A DNA stretch of 64,000 nucleotides from Dicyema japonicum (lineage: Eukaryota; Dicyemida; Rhombozoa; Dicyemidae): assembly GCA_011109175.1 (NCBI GenBank), contig RDEW01000006.1, forward strand, positions 139,547-203,546. Reading direction: 5' to 3'. The translations under genes were made by a program, and so were the position numbers. Shown one piece after another: positions 33,851 through 45,959 of the stretch. Each line of letters begins with the position of its first letter. Position 1 is the first letter of the stretch. The notes below the pieces were generated by a model that was not told the origin of the DNA, ran no database searches, and saw only the letters and a program-made list of their open reading frames with translations.

Positions 33851-34080
33851 GAGAAAGAGTTAGCTTGTTCCAGGCTTTTCTGTTTTTAGCCAGATCCCTC
33901 AGTGTGACCAGGTCGTCACCAGATGACAATGTTTTCTTTACGCCTTTCAGATCGTTTTGTAAAACGATCGGGAGAGTTGTCCTTGGTCTTCCACGAAAGC
34001 GTTATACATGGGAGGAGTAGAAATCTTCCATGGCGATATTCGGGAGGGATGTCAATTCCAACCTCAGGTGTATCACTAAT
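33850..34080 (-). mobile_element. Family P C-terminal fragment
   Basis: The minus strand reads 'RGRPRTTLPIVLQNDLKG' followed by 'DDLVTLRDLAKNRKAWNKL', the family P ending. Confidence 0.65.
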
Positions 34081-34139
34081 GTTGATTCTAAGTTTAAATA
34101 ATTATTTTTAAAATTAATTTTTAAATTTATTTAACCAAC

Positions 34140-37100
34140 AAAAGTTACTATTTTAATCATCTCTGTATATCCACATAGCGGGTGCCCGTTTACAAGAGTT
34201 ACTGGACAACCCGAACTGCTGGGGCTTACGAGGAACCAATTACACACAAGTCCTGAAAAGTCGTGCTCCATGATTTTTACTTCCAATAGAAGATTCACTA
34301 ACTCGGCGCCTTCATTGACTCTAAATGGGATAACAATCTCCTCCACAAATTAAACCAAAAATACTGGGGGTCACATGAGCTCGAATAATATTTTCGATAG
34401 TTCCGCCAACCTTGCACATTTTTCCTAAACTATAGGGGAATTGGCATACGAGGATTTATCCCGTAAGCAAGCTTAGAGCAAAATTCCGCGTTTTTTCAAA
34501 TTTCTCGAAGATAGAGTCTCTCTTTTTCGAATCGTACTATCCTTCTAAACAGTATGACATTGCAGGAAGTATCGCAGTGCTGAAGACATAAACAAAGGTC
34601 TCTGGCTTTAATTTTCTAACACAGAACAAAGCGTTCGTATTTTTTCTTTCGTATTTTAGCATGTTCCATAAAATTACCTCCCTCGTCAATTAGAAGGGCA
34701 AGGTATTTCATAGTGTTCTTCCGAGGAATGTATTGTGACGAGCTCTTTAGGTTAGCCATCCTCCTGCTTCTAGTTATCATCAGCATACCAGACTTCTATG
34801 TGCCACTGAAAGGAAGTTTTCATTACACCACTTTTCGATCTGGTCCATGTACGTCTTCAATCGTTTCTCAGATACCAAAGGGTTTAAAGAAACGTCATAA
34901 ATTATGACGTCATCAACGTATATCAAGATTTCTGTACGTGGGTTTTCTGGGGAAGGCAATTCACTCATTACAATGTTAAATAATAGAGGACTGAGCACTG
35001 AACCCTGAGGTACACCTCTTCTCAACCAAATTTCACGAGATTCATAGTTTAAAAAATTAACAATTGACCGTCTATCCGAGAGCAAACTTTGTATCCAAAA
35101 ATAAAGTTCCTTTTCAACACCACATTTCGCAAGACAAATAAGAAGACCAAGATGCCACACACTGTCGAAAGCTTTGGATATATCAAGCAGACTGCGGTCA
35201 AACATTCTTTAGTTTCCAAAGCCTTCACAATTGATGCGCTAACACTGTACAGTCTCCACAAGACCGATTTTTCTAAAACCCCAATGATGGTCTTCTATAT
35301 ATCATTACGTTCTATATTTTCAAAGAGTCTGTTGAATACAATTCTTTCCATAACTCTTGAGATCGTTGATGTGAGGATTATGGGCCTATAACTGGTTAAG
35401 TACCCAGGTTTCCCAGATTTACGTATCGACCTGACCTCCGTCAATTTCCAATGGAAGGTATATGACCCAACCTGATACTGCACGTATAGAGACATCCCAG
35501 ATATTCATAGAATACCTGGGTGCTTCCTTGAATAAACGAATAGCGATCTTGTCCTTCAAGGAGCATTGTCTTTAGTGCATTTACCGCATTTTCAACTCCA
35601 GCATTTATAGGGCTGTGACGTAGAGGTAAAGAACTAATTACCTTTTCCAGCTTTTCTTTAGAGAACTGAGGCCACACGAGACAGTCGCTCATCAGGGTTA
35701 ACCTGCTGTATTTTCGAAGTTCATCCCAAACAGGTTAAGAATTTCTTCTAAAAGAGACCACACAGGAGACCCATTATGATATTGCAACAGTGGAATCTCT
35801 TTTCTGGATTTACGTCCGGTTACTTCATTATAGACTTTCCAAAGTTTTTTCTATACAATTCGCTGCACTGAGCTATCTAAAAATTATTCTTCTTAGCGTA
35901 ATTCTTGCGTCATAATTTTTAGCTCCATGAGCCTACGGTCATGCGGATCAGGACATCGACGTATTTTGTTTTTCAAACATTGTTTCCTTTTCAAACATTT
36001 TTTGGTGTCAAATGAGAATTCTTGTTAACCGAATAGACTTTATTCGTATATGTTTCGAGGTACGATTTAAAAAATCAAATAGTGTCACTCGAACTCTCAA
36101 GATCCAACTTGGAAGACTCCGGATTACAAAAATTCCCAAAACGTTCCAAATATATAGCAATGCTTTCGGTAATGGTCCCAGTTTATACTTATCAGATCAT
36201 AGCGTACTGGAGCAGGCTTGACCTCTAAAGGAGTTAGGTTGAGTTTATAAAGGATTGGTAGATGATCACTACCAATCACCAAGCGTAATCGGTCGTTCCA
36301 AAAATTGATGAACAGATTCCGATCTTAACTCCATTCCCAAATAATCCCAGCCACTTGGAGAATAGTGATTCGGAGATCACAACAGAAAACCCGGAAGACA
36401 CAGAGATATCTTTCAAAACAAGGCCGTCTCTGTTCATCCCCAAACAACCAAACGAGGTATCTTTCGAGTTTAAGATCTCCCAAAAGGATCGAGAACGGTG
36501 CATTTTCATCATGAAAAAAATTCTCGATAAGATAAGGATACGAAGATAATTTTTTAGAATACATTCCTCCAATTTTCATCCACATATTTCACTCGTACTT
36601 CCAGGGAAACAAACTCACACAATTCTTGGGATATGATCTTCAGGTTACGAACCCTTAGACTTATTCTGTAGAACACAGATGTACCCGTTCCCGCAACCGA
36701 ACCAGACTTCCATTTAATATCAAGAGAATAATATCCCTCAAATTGAAAATTATCCTCACTCTTTGACTTGGTTTCATTAACAATTCATATGTCCACGGGA
36801 TTGGTGGATAGCATATGCACAATCTCAGAACGCCTTCTCTTTAAGGATCGGGCGTTCACCGCAATGATAGTAATAACAGACTTCATGCTTGTAGACCTCT
36901 GCCTCTCTAAAAAAGAGGGCCAACAGGTTCCTGACGTCAAATTTTTTAGCACAAATATAAGCCAGTTTGTCAACAGCATTTATCAATTCAAAGTCTGCAA
37001 CTGGGCATTCCACCAGATTAGGAGTACCGACAGTATTCCCTTTGTTTATGTAATTGGAAACAATGTTCGTATACTCAGAGGTTCGGTTAGTATCCATGGT

Positions 37101-37440
37101 CGACATTTTCGCGTCTATTTGGTTGAAAAATCACATTTTATGGGGTCTGTAGATTTTCCCATACACTTTCAACAGCCTCAGGTTTAACCCAAAACACCTT
37201 CTTAGTCATGTCTTTTGTTCTTCTTTTTCGAAGGCAGCCTTTGCTGAAGAACAACCACCATAACAAGCCAAATGACCAACTGTCTTGCAGTTAATGCATT
37301 TCATTTCACTGTCCTTAACCAAACAAGAGTTCATATTGTGCTCTCCATCACAAATTGAGTACTCTTCCTTATCCCTGCAGAAATTCGCAGCCGAAATCAT
37401 AGACACAAGCGTCCATATCTTCTTTTGAGGAAAATTCAAG
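34140..37440 (-). mobile_element. APE-type retrotransposon with gag-like ORF1, endonuclease and RT (longest copy)
   Basis: Order on the minus strand: ORF1 end with a CCHC array ('EMKCINCKTVGHLACYGGC', 37206-37439); endonuclease start ('SVITIIAVNARSLKRRRSEI', 36785-36979); endonuclease middle ('GDLKLERYLVW' / 'NSKDTSFGCLGMNRDG', 36276-36585); RT fingers ('PLRHSPINAGVENAV', 'SYRPIILTSTISRVME', 35295-35692); RT palm (34780-35205: 'DISKAFDSVWHLGLL', 'RRGVPQGSVLSPLLFN', catalytic 'YVDD'); and a thumb region toward 34480. The left end (34131-34346) is uncertain. About 3 kb; several frameshifts. Jockey/CR1-like. Confidence 0.8.
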
Positions 37441-37899
37441 TATGAATATGTATGATTTCCTTAATTCGTGCCTTATTAGCAGTCGCTGAGTTTGATAGTA
37501 TGTTAAAACTTTAATCCGTTAAAGCCATGTTTTTAATTACCACATTCACTACAAGAGAATCATAAGTCAAGTTACACGGATCTTGCCATGACACAATCAT
37601 TTGTGAGTATTTCAATCCCCTTCTTTGATTAAGACTTTACTGTTGGTTTACCTTCATTAGTCAGTTTTCCTTTATTGCTGTTGATGCTTTCCCAACTTTT
37701 TTTTGTCGAAATTTTGACACAAATAACGCATTTATTATCTTCGAACCAAACAGTAAATCATCTCTACTCCCAATATATTCTACCGTCAAACGGCTACTGC
37801 TGCGCGGCATGAGGTACTAACCTATCCTATACCAATCTAAAGAAAATAAACTCCTTCCAAGAGATAATAACGAGGACCTTACTAAGGTCCTCCTACTCG

Positions 37900-38120
37900 A
37901 CACTAATGCCAACACCGTTCGAGGAACTCGTGAGGAGAGCGGAGCCCAGTCGAAACCTCAAAACTTCCGAAAATGATTTGTCCATAAAGGAAGTGTGTGG
38001 GACTCTGGAGGAGAACCGAGAAAGGATGAGGTGGCTGCTCAAGGAAGCAGGGATCACCTGACGACCCCCACTCTCGTTTATTTTGTCAGTGATTCTTGGT
38101 TTTAAATAAATAAATCATCT
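37900..38120 (+). mobile_element. Family J 3' end
   Basis: 'CGTLEENRERMRWLLKEAGI'-T and stop near 38060, then a tail ending TAAATAAAT. Confidence 0.6.
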
Positions 38121-38479
38121 CTGTATGAGGAACCTCCAATTTTTAAACTTAACCACAAAATCAGACCACCCTTGGAGCTTCCTGAATCACACGAAGAACT
38201 GTGGAGAGTTAAATCCGACTATAACGCACCTGTTTTGTAAATTGACCAAAATTCTTCAGCCACCTCCAGTTTAAACCAAGTCAGAGACAATACATGTCAA
38301 CTTCTTTTCCGAAGTCATCCGAAGACTGGCCTGGAACGATCTACTGGATGTCCCTCCTACATTGGTGGATGACTCGGAGACTACCCTCGAAAAATAAACA
38401 CTGATGACCATAACACAACTACGTTCTGGGAAATTCCTCCCTACAGTTGCTCTTGGCTTCTATCACCTGACCAACCATC

Positions 38480-38600
38480 ATTGATTCTTTTGAACCTACT
38501 TCTCCACCTCTCTTCTGAAACGGAAGCCTGTACTATTAGAAGATGGATTTGGTCGACACAGCAGATGTTCTCCTTGGGTTCCTTCTTTGGATTAATTAGT
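38480..38600 (+). repeat. Short dispersed repeat shared with 51940-52060
   Basis: Blocks such as CCTACTTCTCCAC and GAAGATGGATTTGG.T recur in the same order at 51950-52030. Its family is unknown. Confidence 0.45.
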
Positions 38601-38619
38601 TATGATTAGGGCAACCACA

Positions 38620-39310
38620 AATATGGCCTTATCTACCAGAATAGTTGCTTCAGGACACTTATAAGTTTTCAAAAAATTCTGAACAATACTCATTAATTCG
38701 CATTTCTAACATTTTTAATGCCATTTACATGTCCTTTTTCAAGATATAAATTGATATCACACGGATCCTGTTCCAACTCATCCAGGTCACAACCAGTGGG
38801 ATAATCTTTACTTTACAATCGTAGAGAAGCGAAAGCTCAAGGAGGTCGTACTTGTGACAGTTTTCTACTTCTACCTGTTTTAGGCCAACCAGAGATGTAA
38901 TTCCCACTTTGATTAGAATTATCTCATTCTGATCTTGTTATATACGAAATATCTGGTTTATTAAACTGTACCTTCGTTTCAGTCAGAATCGACGTATCGA
39001 CTCATCTCAACATTCCGTGTGGATAGATTGGACTGAACTGCATGCCCTTATTAATTCCGTTCAGGTAATGTTTTAACTTAATTTTAATCAAATTTATTGA
39101 AATAAAGTATCAAATAATTTTTAACAATTTTTTATTAAAGTTTCTATCCTTTTCGAACATTTTATTTAACATGGTAAAACCTTTTTTACCAAAATAGTTG
39201 TTCCATGACATTTCAATAAGTTTCCAAAAAATTCTGGACAAAACTCTTTTAATTTCGCTTTTTTGATATTTTTAATGGCATTTTACTTGTCCTTTTTTTC
39301 AATATATAAT
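38620..39310 (-). mobile_element. Family E C-terminal fragments, two in tandem
   Basis: 38725-38907 on the minus strand reads 'VEVENCHKYDLLELSLLYDC' then 'KVKIIPLVVTW', parallel to 5389-5574. The next 130 bp to its left (38620-38750) are repeated with divergence at 39180-39310, so two partial copies lie head to tail. Confidence 0.55.
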
Positions 39311-39539
39311 TTGATCACCGGCCCCTACTGACTGTGCTTAACAACCTGTTCGCTTGGCTATGACTTTGGCTCGAACATTGGGATAACTTAGAGGTGTTCA
39401 TGGATAGAAAACTACATTTTCTTTAAAGGAAAGTTTGTAATGAAGTTGACCTGGAGGAATTATCACTATCCAAAAACTAAACTTACTGAAAAAGAAAACA
39501 ATACGTATGAAGGGATCACAATGTGGAATAAAAATACCT

Positions 39540-39860
39540 CCCCTGCTGACGGAATCTACAACTCGTAGATGTGGTTCCGGATTTCTCTGCATTTGCAACA
39601 AAGATGGACACCCACTAAGCCTCTCACTGTTCACGCAAAAGAAAATCGTTTGGCTAAGAAATTTTCTTCTTCAATCGGCTTCCTCTGCAAGGATCAAAAA
39701 AGGCATTTCAGTTCGACAGTGGGATCAATGGAGACGCACAGGCTTAGGATGGCACGTTTGGTTGCGGGAACCGGAATCACCTAACTAGTTAACTTTACTT
39801 TAGTCTTTCTTTCTCGGTGATCCCGGGAATTAATAAATAAATAAATTTCATCCATAATGG
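39540..39860 (+). mobile_element. Family J 3' end
   Basis: 'RHFSSTVGSMETHRLRMARL'-VAGTGIT and stop near 39783, then CTAACTAGTTAACTTTACTT and a TAAATAAATAAAT end. The upstream 'QRWTPTKPLTVHAKENRLAK' is in the same frame. Confidence 0.65.
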
Positions 39861-40079
39861 TAAAAAATATCTTGTCATTTTCTTATTTCCCGAATAATTA
39901 GATGGTAGTCATAAATCCCTAACAGGCAAACTTGCACGTCTAACAAATCTACCTCGATCTTCCCCCAATGCTTGACCACGCCGAAATCAAAAATAACGGC
40001 TCCGGCTTCATCGGTCTGTGTAATCAAGAAACAAGTCGTTTCTTCCATTCAAGGCTAGAGGCCTCAAATACACGAAATT

Positions 40080-40275
40080 TGGGGAAAAAACCCACCCCTC
40101 TTCAAACTCTAATGAAAGATGATCGTCGTCTATTCAGGATAGCCGTGGGTACTCTGGGAAACACAGGAAAAACCTCTCGATCCTGTTGAGGCGTACCGGG
40201 ATCACTTAATTAGTTGGTTTACTCCTTCGTTCTTGGTGTTCCCTTTTCGGGGTTATTAAATAAATAATAGTCAGA
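40080..40275 (+). mobile_element. Family J 3' end
   Basis: 'RRLFRIAVGTLG' and, after a one-base shift, 'LLRRTGIT' with a stop near 40207, then CACTTAATTAGTTGGTTTAC and a TAAATAAATAAT end. Confidence 0.65.
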
Positions 40276-40859
40276 AATCAAATTTTCGTAAAATTATCTG
40301 ATTGTCTTTGAAAAAAGTTCACAATTTCAGACATTTTTACTATTTATTGGTATAATAATTTCCAGCTTCCAACCAACTTTCCAAACTTGTCATCAGGAGG
40401 CAATCCAATCTCTTCAAATAAGTTCTTTTATTTTTTAACGTTGTCATTTTTATAGATATATTAAATAATCCATCAGAATAACGTGAACGATTTTTTTTCA
40501 AATTACAGCTATGTAGCATGTGGGCGAAACAGGTCAAATGTATACATTCCTGTTAATATTTTTCCGCGTAATACTGCAATCCCAATTCGTTGCCTTAGCC
40601 AGAACGATTCGCGAGGTTCTTTTTTTTCGGTCGCTAGTTTCCCTACTATTTCTTTTATAAATAAAATATGACCTAACGGACTAAAGATGACCTATAAGAC
40701 CTAATAATGTATATTGACAATTAATAAAAATAAATTAAATAATGATTATATTTATAAAATCATTAATATGACCAATTAAGTAAGACAGGCCAGTAATTCT
40801 TATGAACAGCATACGGAAAGTGTTTGCAATTATAACTCACAAAGGATAAAGCCTCGTAC

Positions 40860-41970
40860 GGAATAATTTTTATCCGAGTTTCACAGCGGCTTTCGAGAAG
40901 GAAGGTCGACTTCTGACATTATGTGGAGCCATAGATGGCGTTGTTCCACTATTCAAAGGGTCAAAAACGCGACAAACATTTTTGAAATGTCAAGTGCTTT
41001 TGACTCAATCAATATCCTCACAGAATTCCTTGACGAATCTTCTACCCGGATGGTCGGGGTACTTTAGTCAGAAACTTACCTTATCGGTTAGGGTACTGGA
41101 CAAGTGCTCTACGCCATTTGAAACAACATCTGGGACACCTCAAGGGGATCCGTTATCTCCCATACTATTTGTCATATACCTGGAAGCTGCATTGGGAGCT
41201 AAAACCATACTATGAAGCAAAAATCGATGTGGTGGCTTATGCGGATAACGTGGATTTCATTTCCCTCGACATGAATGCTCTGAAAAGCCTATTGGAGGTG
41301 ATGGCAAATAAACTTGCCAAGTGGTTCCTCAATGTAACTGTGGAGAAAACAAAATTGTCTGAACTAGTCAGACAAAAATCCAAGCTGGATGAACATTGGC
41401 GAAAAGTAAAGAAACTCGGATCGTTATTGGGAGATGAACAAGACGTAATTATGCGAAAAACACATGCAAATAGGTGCACTACGCAGTCTAAAGGAAAACT
41501 GGCTAAGGCGTAAAGGATTGAGTACAAAAACATGGATACGTTTATACAATTCACTGGTGAAGCCTATTATCCTCTACAATGCCGGAACATGGGGACTTTC
41601 TGATACGGACAATCACATCTAGACTCGTTCCATAGAGATCAGCTTCGACGTACACTAGCCTCGACATGGCATTCAAGGCTCAGAAGCAAAATAGTTTATA
41701 CGAGGATATCAAGCAAACTTATCTCACTAGAAATAACGGCATGCAGGTGGAGACTATTCGGACACATTCTAAGAATGGATTTGGAGGCACCAGCAAATAC
41801 TGCCATGGAGGACTATTTCGAAGCTGACGGACCTCGTTTCAGGAGGCGCCCGAGAAATACTCTCACGGTTACGCTGGATAGAGACCTTCGGAAAGTGGGG
41901 AAACAATTAAAATACGGGGACTCACTTGACGCCTTACGGACGTTGCCCAGGACAGAGGGAAATTAATAAC
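40860..41970 (+). mobile_element. Family P RT, palm to C-terminus
   Basis: 'FETTSGTPQGDPLSPILF', 'IYLEAALGAK', 'VVAYADNVDFISLDMNALKS' (catalytic YADD altered to YADN), 'WRKVKKLGSLLGDEQDVIMR', 'LYNSLVKPIILYNAGTWGLS', and the terminal 'MDLEAPANTAMEDYFEADG', 'FRRRPRNTLTV' (41775-41966). It is the best guide to the family P C-terminus. The change in the catalytic box and four frameshifts mean it is inactive. Confidence 0.8.
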
Positions 41971-42399
41971 TTTTATTGTTTCCTGTGCTGCACAAGCTTT
42001 GTCATGACATATGACATCGCGAAAGTGCTTAGTAAGATATGACTTTTGGTTGCCCTAGTTATGACTGTTTGCTTGGGAGTAATGGCATATGTGAGTCACA
42101 ATTAAACTAACATTTTAAAAATATGCCGCGGAAAAAAAGGATGAGGCAAAGGAGAACAAATACAAAGTGCTACGAGATCGATTCAGGTTCTACCCCATTG
42201 TTGTTGAACAACTGGAGAAATAAGTGTAAAATCGCTTCGTTTCATAAAGAAACTTGGAAGCCTAGCTACAGTAAAAAGCCACAACGCACTTGAGGCCCAG
42301 TGGCTTCTCCAGCTGATCTCTGTTGCATCGTAAGAGGAAACGCAACGTTGATAATGTCAGGGGGACCACGTTGGATGGATTATTTTATTATTATTTTTA

Positions 42400-42520
42400 T
42401 TTATTTAAGCACTTCACGAGAGCCATACTAATTATAGCCCCGCATGTGCAGCAAAAGAAACAAGGTTAGATGTCATCCTTTTCCATGCTCCACTGTTCCT
42501 AGCCAAGGCTCTCATGCTGT
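42400..42520 (-). mobile_element. Family P 3' end
   Basis: The minus strand reads 'CDDLDSMRALARNSGAWKRM', 'VSFAAHAGL' and stop, then the GGCTATAATTAGTATGGCTC tail and a TTAAATAAATAAA end. It defines the family P tail. Confidence 0.65.
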
Positions 42521-42984
42521 CCAGGTCGTCGCATTTGGATGGATTCTTGTGTTAATTAATTTAATTTATTAATTGTTAATTGATTGGTCAATAATTATTA
42601 ATTTTTGATTAAAAATAAAACTGATTAAATAAAAATATTTTGACGATAGTTGTAATTGAGGAATTATTATTTTTAAATTATTAAAAATCGACACAACAAG
42701 ATTTTCTATTTTCAAAGAATTTGAATTATACCTAAATAATCATTGTATACCATCCGAAAATAGACTATCCTGTGCAACTGATGGTACAGTTGTCATGGTC
42801 GGAAAATATCGTGGATTTATGGCATTTGTGTTTTCTTCATTGTGGCATGCAGGCATTGATCATGAAATGGGAGTTATCTCACGAAATTGCGATACCAATT
42901 TTCTGGAAAAGCCAACGCTTCATTCTAGGTTTACCCTTCCACTTCCCCGCAAACCGTCAGATTAACGTGACAAAGACCAGTTTC

Positions 42985-43135
42985 CGAGGCATGTCGCCAT
43001 CAAAGGGGTTGTGAAGCGCTCTCCTGAGGCGGCTGAATTCCCGTCATCTCTGGAACAGGTGGGACTGGATCGTGAATATAGAAGACGCCTGGACGGGGTG
43101 ACTATCTTCCCCAAAGATCACCAGAAGGAAAGTGT
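42985..43135 (+). mobile_element. Family R fragment
   Basis: 'GVVKRSPEAAEFPSSLEQVG' continuing 'LDREYRRRLDGVTIFP', matching the 'LEPVGL.R.DGKRPDG.TIFP' nuclease core with the PD changed to LD. Confidence 0.6.
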
Positions 43136-43139
43136 CAGA

Positions 43140-43260
43140 GCTAATTAATTAAGTGATACCGCTTCTAGTAATTCCCGAATCTCTCCTTGAGTGGTCCGCC
43201 GGCGATCCCGTCGTCTTCCGAAAGTGTCTCCTCAAATTTGTACAAAGGAACTTGATCGCG
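43140..43260 (-). mobile_element. Family J 3' end
   Basis: The minus strand reads 'HFRKTTGSPADHSRRDSGI'-T, then 'RSGIT' and stop inside a CACTTAATTAATTAG tail. Confidence 0.6.
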
Positions 43261-43408
43261 TTACAATAATATTAGCGTCTTTATTTAGGGTTGTATGGAA
43301 TTGAGTATCACAAAATAAATATTAAAATAATATTAAAAATTATTGTTTGTATTTAAATAAAATAAATTATTTGTTGTATGGATGTTTTATACAACTTAAC
43401 TCAACAAA

Positions 43409-45202
43409 TTAATGACGAAACGTAAACGAATGAATTCACTTTAGTAAGAATTATGTAACAGTCGTGGCACTATTTGAAGTATCGAAAAGTCTAAAGTCCC
43501 TGGTTAATGTGAAGGCTCATTTGGAAGACTCAGTGATAAATTAATAATACTAGAAATACCATGATTTGTATCATGACGTAATTAACGGAATTATCTACTT
43601 AAACTTTTTTAACAGAAAGACAGACTCGGAAATTGATTTGGCCTTTGCCCTTTCAGTCTCTCATGTGATCGTGGTTGTGGTTCTTTTAATCGCAGTTTTC
43701 AATTCCATCACTAAAATTTCCGTTTTCACTCATAAAAACAATAAGGAGGGCAATTTCGATAAAGTAATTTGATTTTTAATTTAGGAAAAAATTACAAAAT
43801 AAATTAAACTTTAAAAATATTTTTTTATTCCACTTTGAAAGTCAGGACCTAAGAGACTACAACTCACACTGCGACTCCCTCCATGACAGAATAGGAAGAA
43901 TGTTCTACCGCTGTAATCTAAGCTCCATGAATGGGCCTGATTATTTGCCCACAAATATAGAATACGTGTTTTTATCCTCAAAAGTGAATGAATTTGGCTT
44001 TATGGGATTACTCTTTGACTCACATTACGACAGAAAATCAAATTTCAAAAAATTTACTGAGTCCTGTATAACCTATTTACGAAGTACCTCCAACTCTGTT
44101 GTGGTATGAGCACTCTATTATCTCAGTCCCTAGGAGATTGGAGACAGGTCGCTTGCAATAACCTGTCCTCAATAGCAGAACTCTCTTCCGACATTAACTT
44201 GACCTATAAAAGTCACATAGAGATTACTTCCTTCAGGTAACTCTGTCCTCTTCCACGGTAGATTATGCAAAAGAGCTCTAGATAGAGCGAAGGGATGCTA
44301 CTTGGAGGGGATTGGATCTCGTTTTACTCAAAATGTGCATGAAACACTGGTTTTGGTCGATTTATATTATCATAGGTGTCGGTTGCTATCACCAAATATA
44401 AATTAATGGCTGTTGGTGTTTTTTTAGTGAGTTTTTGGCTCAGTTGGAGGACTTTTGTAGTGATCATTGGAATAAACACACCTCAGAAGAGAAGGTATAA
44501 ATGATGCTTATTTTTGACGTCCGAATCTGATTCCAATAAGAAGGTTTTGGTATCCTGGTGTGACTGTGGACTATCTTGTGGTGATAGAGAAGATATATCA
44601 ACAGTTGAGGAAGCCAACTGGACATTCTATCAGAAAAAGAGGGATTGTTGTCTTAGTTGTAAGCGGTTTGATATGCCTCTCGTTGGATTCGCTTACAGGA
44701 AATATGAACTTCCTCCCTTTGACTGTGGGACTGAATTTGGTTTGGGATGGGAGCTATTTGATATGGTCCATGTGGGGATTCCCCAATGGAGAGTCAAATT
44801 CCCTTCATGGTCCCTTTTATCTCTGGGAGTGTATAAACCAAATATTAAGTATACAAAGACACCAGACTGTACTTTGTGTGGCAATGTTTAGTTATGTTTG
44901 CTGTGGAATATGAATGTGTTAATGGTCATAAAAAATTATTTCCCCCTAATCTGGAGAGGGAGACACCCTTCACTACTCTCTGCTGGTTTGGGGTTATTTA
45001 TTTGAGTGATGATTCTGCAAATTTGATGAGAATTTATGTAAACGTTCCCTCTAAATCTGTCGTCCTTATTGATCCTCTGATAAAGCACGTGACTGATGAT
45101 GGGAAGACTTACATATTTTCTACGGAATATGGTTGTCCTATACGACTTGGGAGTGATAATAATTGGGTCCTCAGACTACCGTATTTTCTTAGTAAATTGT
45201 AG
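43409..45202 (+). CDS. SMG8: SMG8-like nonsense-mediated mRNA decay factor
   Basis: SMG8 regulates the SMG1 kinase that phosphorylates UPF1. The N-terminal part matches the family: 'TVVALFEVSKSLKSLVN' near 43460 and 'SEIDLAFALSVSHVIVVVV' near 43630-43690. The middle is short ('DWRQVACNNLSSIAELS', 'LCKRALDRAKGCYLEG', 'LAQLEDFCSDHW'). The C-terminus is the clearest: 'VEYECVNGHKKLF', 'SANLMRIYVNVP' and 'GSDNNWVLRLPY', corresponding to the conserved zinc-like and C-terminal strands of SMG8. Introns at 44104-44126 (23 nt) and 44237-44261 (25 nt); others are implied near 43435, 44355 and 44480. It is much shorter than vertebrate SMG8. The start codon is uncertain, and coding may continue to about 45290. 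Confidence 0.7.
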
Positions 45203-45327
45203 ATTTGTGTATTGGGCTGATGGAAAGTTCATTTCCATGCAAAGTAAGAGTGTGTTACTGCCTAAATTTATAAAAACTGTTTGTGAATGATTTTTTGTTA
45301 CTTACTCTGATATCATAATACTATCAT

Positions 45328-45606
45328 ATGCACGTGGGTTTCGTGGAAACTATATATATTCATGTAGATGATGATCTAATTACTCTCGACTCAACCAAAA
45401 ATCTCATTCATTCGTACTTGAGGCAGTTTGATGAAGTTTCTCTATTCCGCACGTGTCCAAAATACGCTGAGATTTCAAAAAGAACTAACCCTTCTTACCT
45501 TCAAAGGGGGTTAATACAGAGACGCACTCTATGTTGGACATTCAAAAATATGGCGAATCAGTATGCTGCCTGTGAAAAAACAAAAATGGTGGATAGTACC
45601 AATTAA
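45328..45606 (+). CDS. Hypothetical 92-codon ORF
   Basis: Opens with 'MHVGFVETIYIHVDDDLIT', ends 'CEKTKMVDSTN'. No family recognised; two CACGTG sites lie in or at its start. It may be an exon of an unknown gene. Confidence 0.25.
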   Translation: MHVGFVETIYIHVDDDLITLDSTKNLIHSYLRQFDEVSLFRTCPKYAEISKRTNPSYLQRGLIQRRTLCWTFKNMANQYAACEKTKMVDSTN

Positions 45607-45959
45607 ATAAAAACTGTCTTCTAGTGCTGCTTCCAGACACCGTGGTCATTGCTATATAAAAGGATATTGTTCAACGTTTGTGCAGATACTTGTATGACTG
45701 ATCTATGTACTACATTTAAAATAGAATTCAGAGGATTACTACAGTAGTCTATGCTCTCACCAGGCATGTAAAACACGCTGCATGCATAACGAAGGATTGC
45801 TATACAGTAGACATTGAGGTGGACTGCGTCATTAAATTGAGTCCACTAGAGAAAAGTAGTGGATTTCTGTCAATGGCGGCAAATTGACAGGCCACAGTTA
45901 TGAGCGTTTTACGTGGTTAGAAGACCTTCATACTCTTAATAACTGCATTAACAAAGGAG

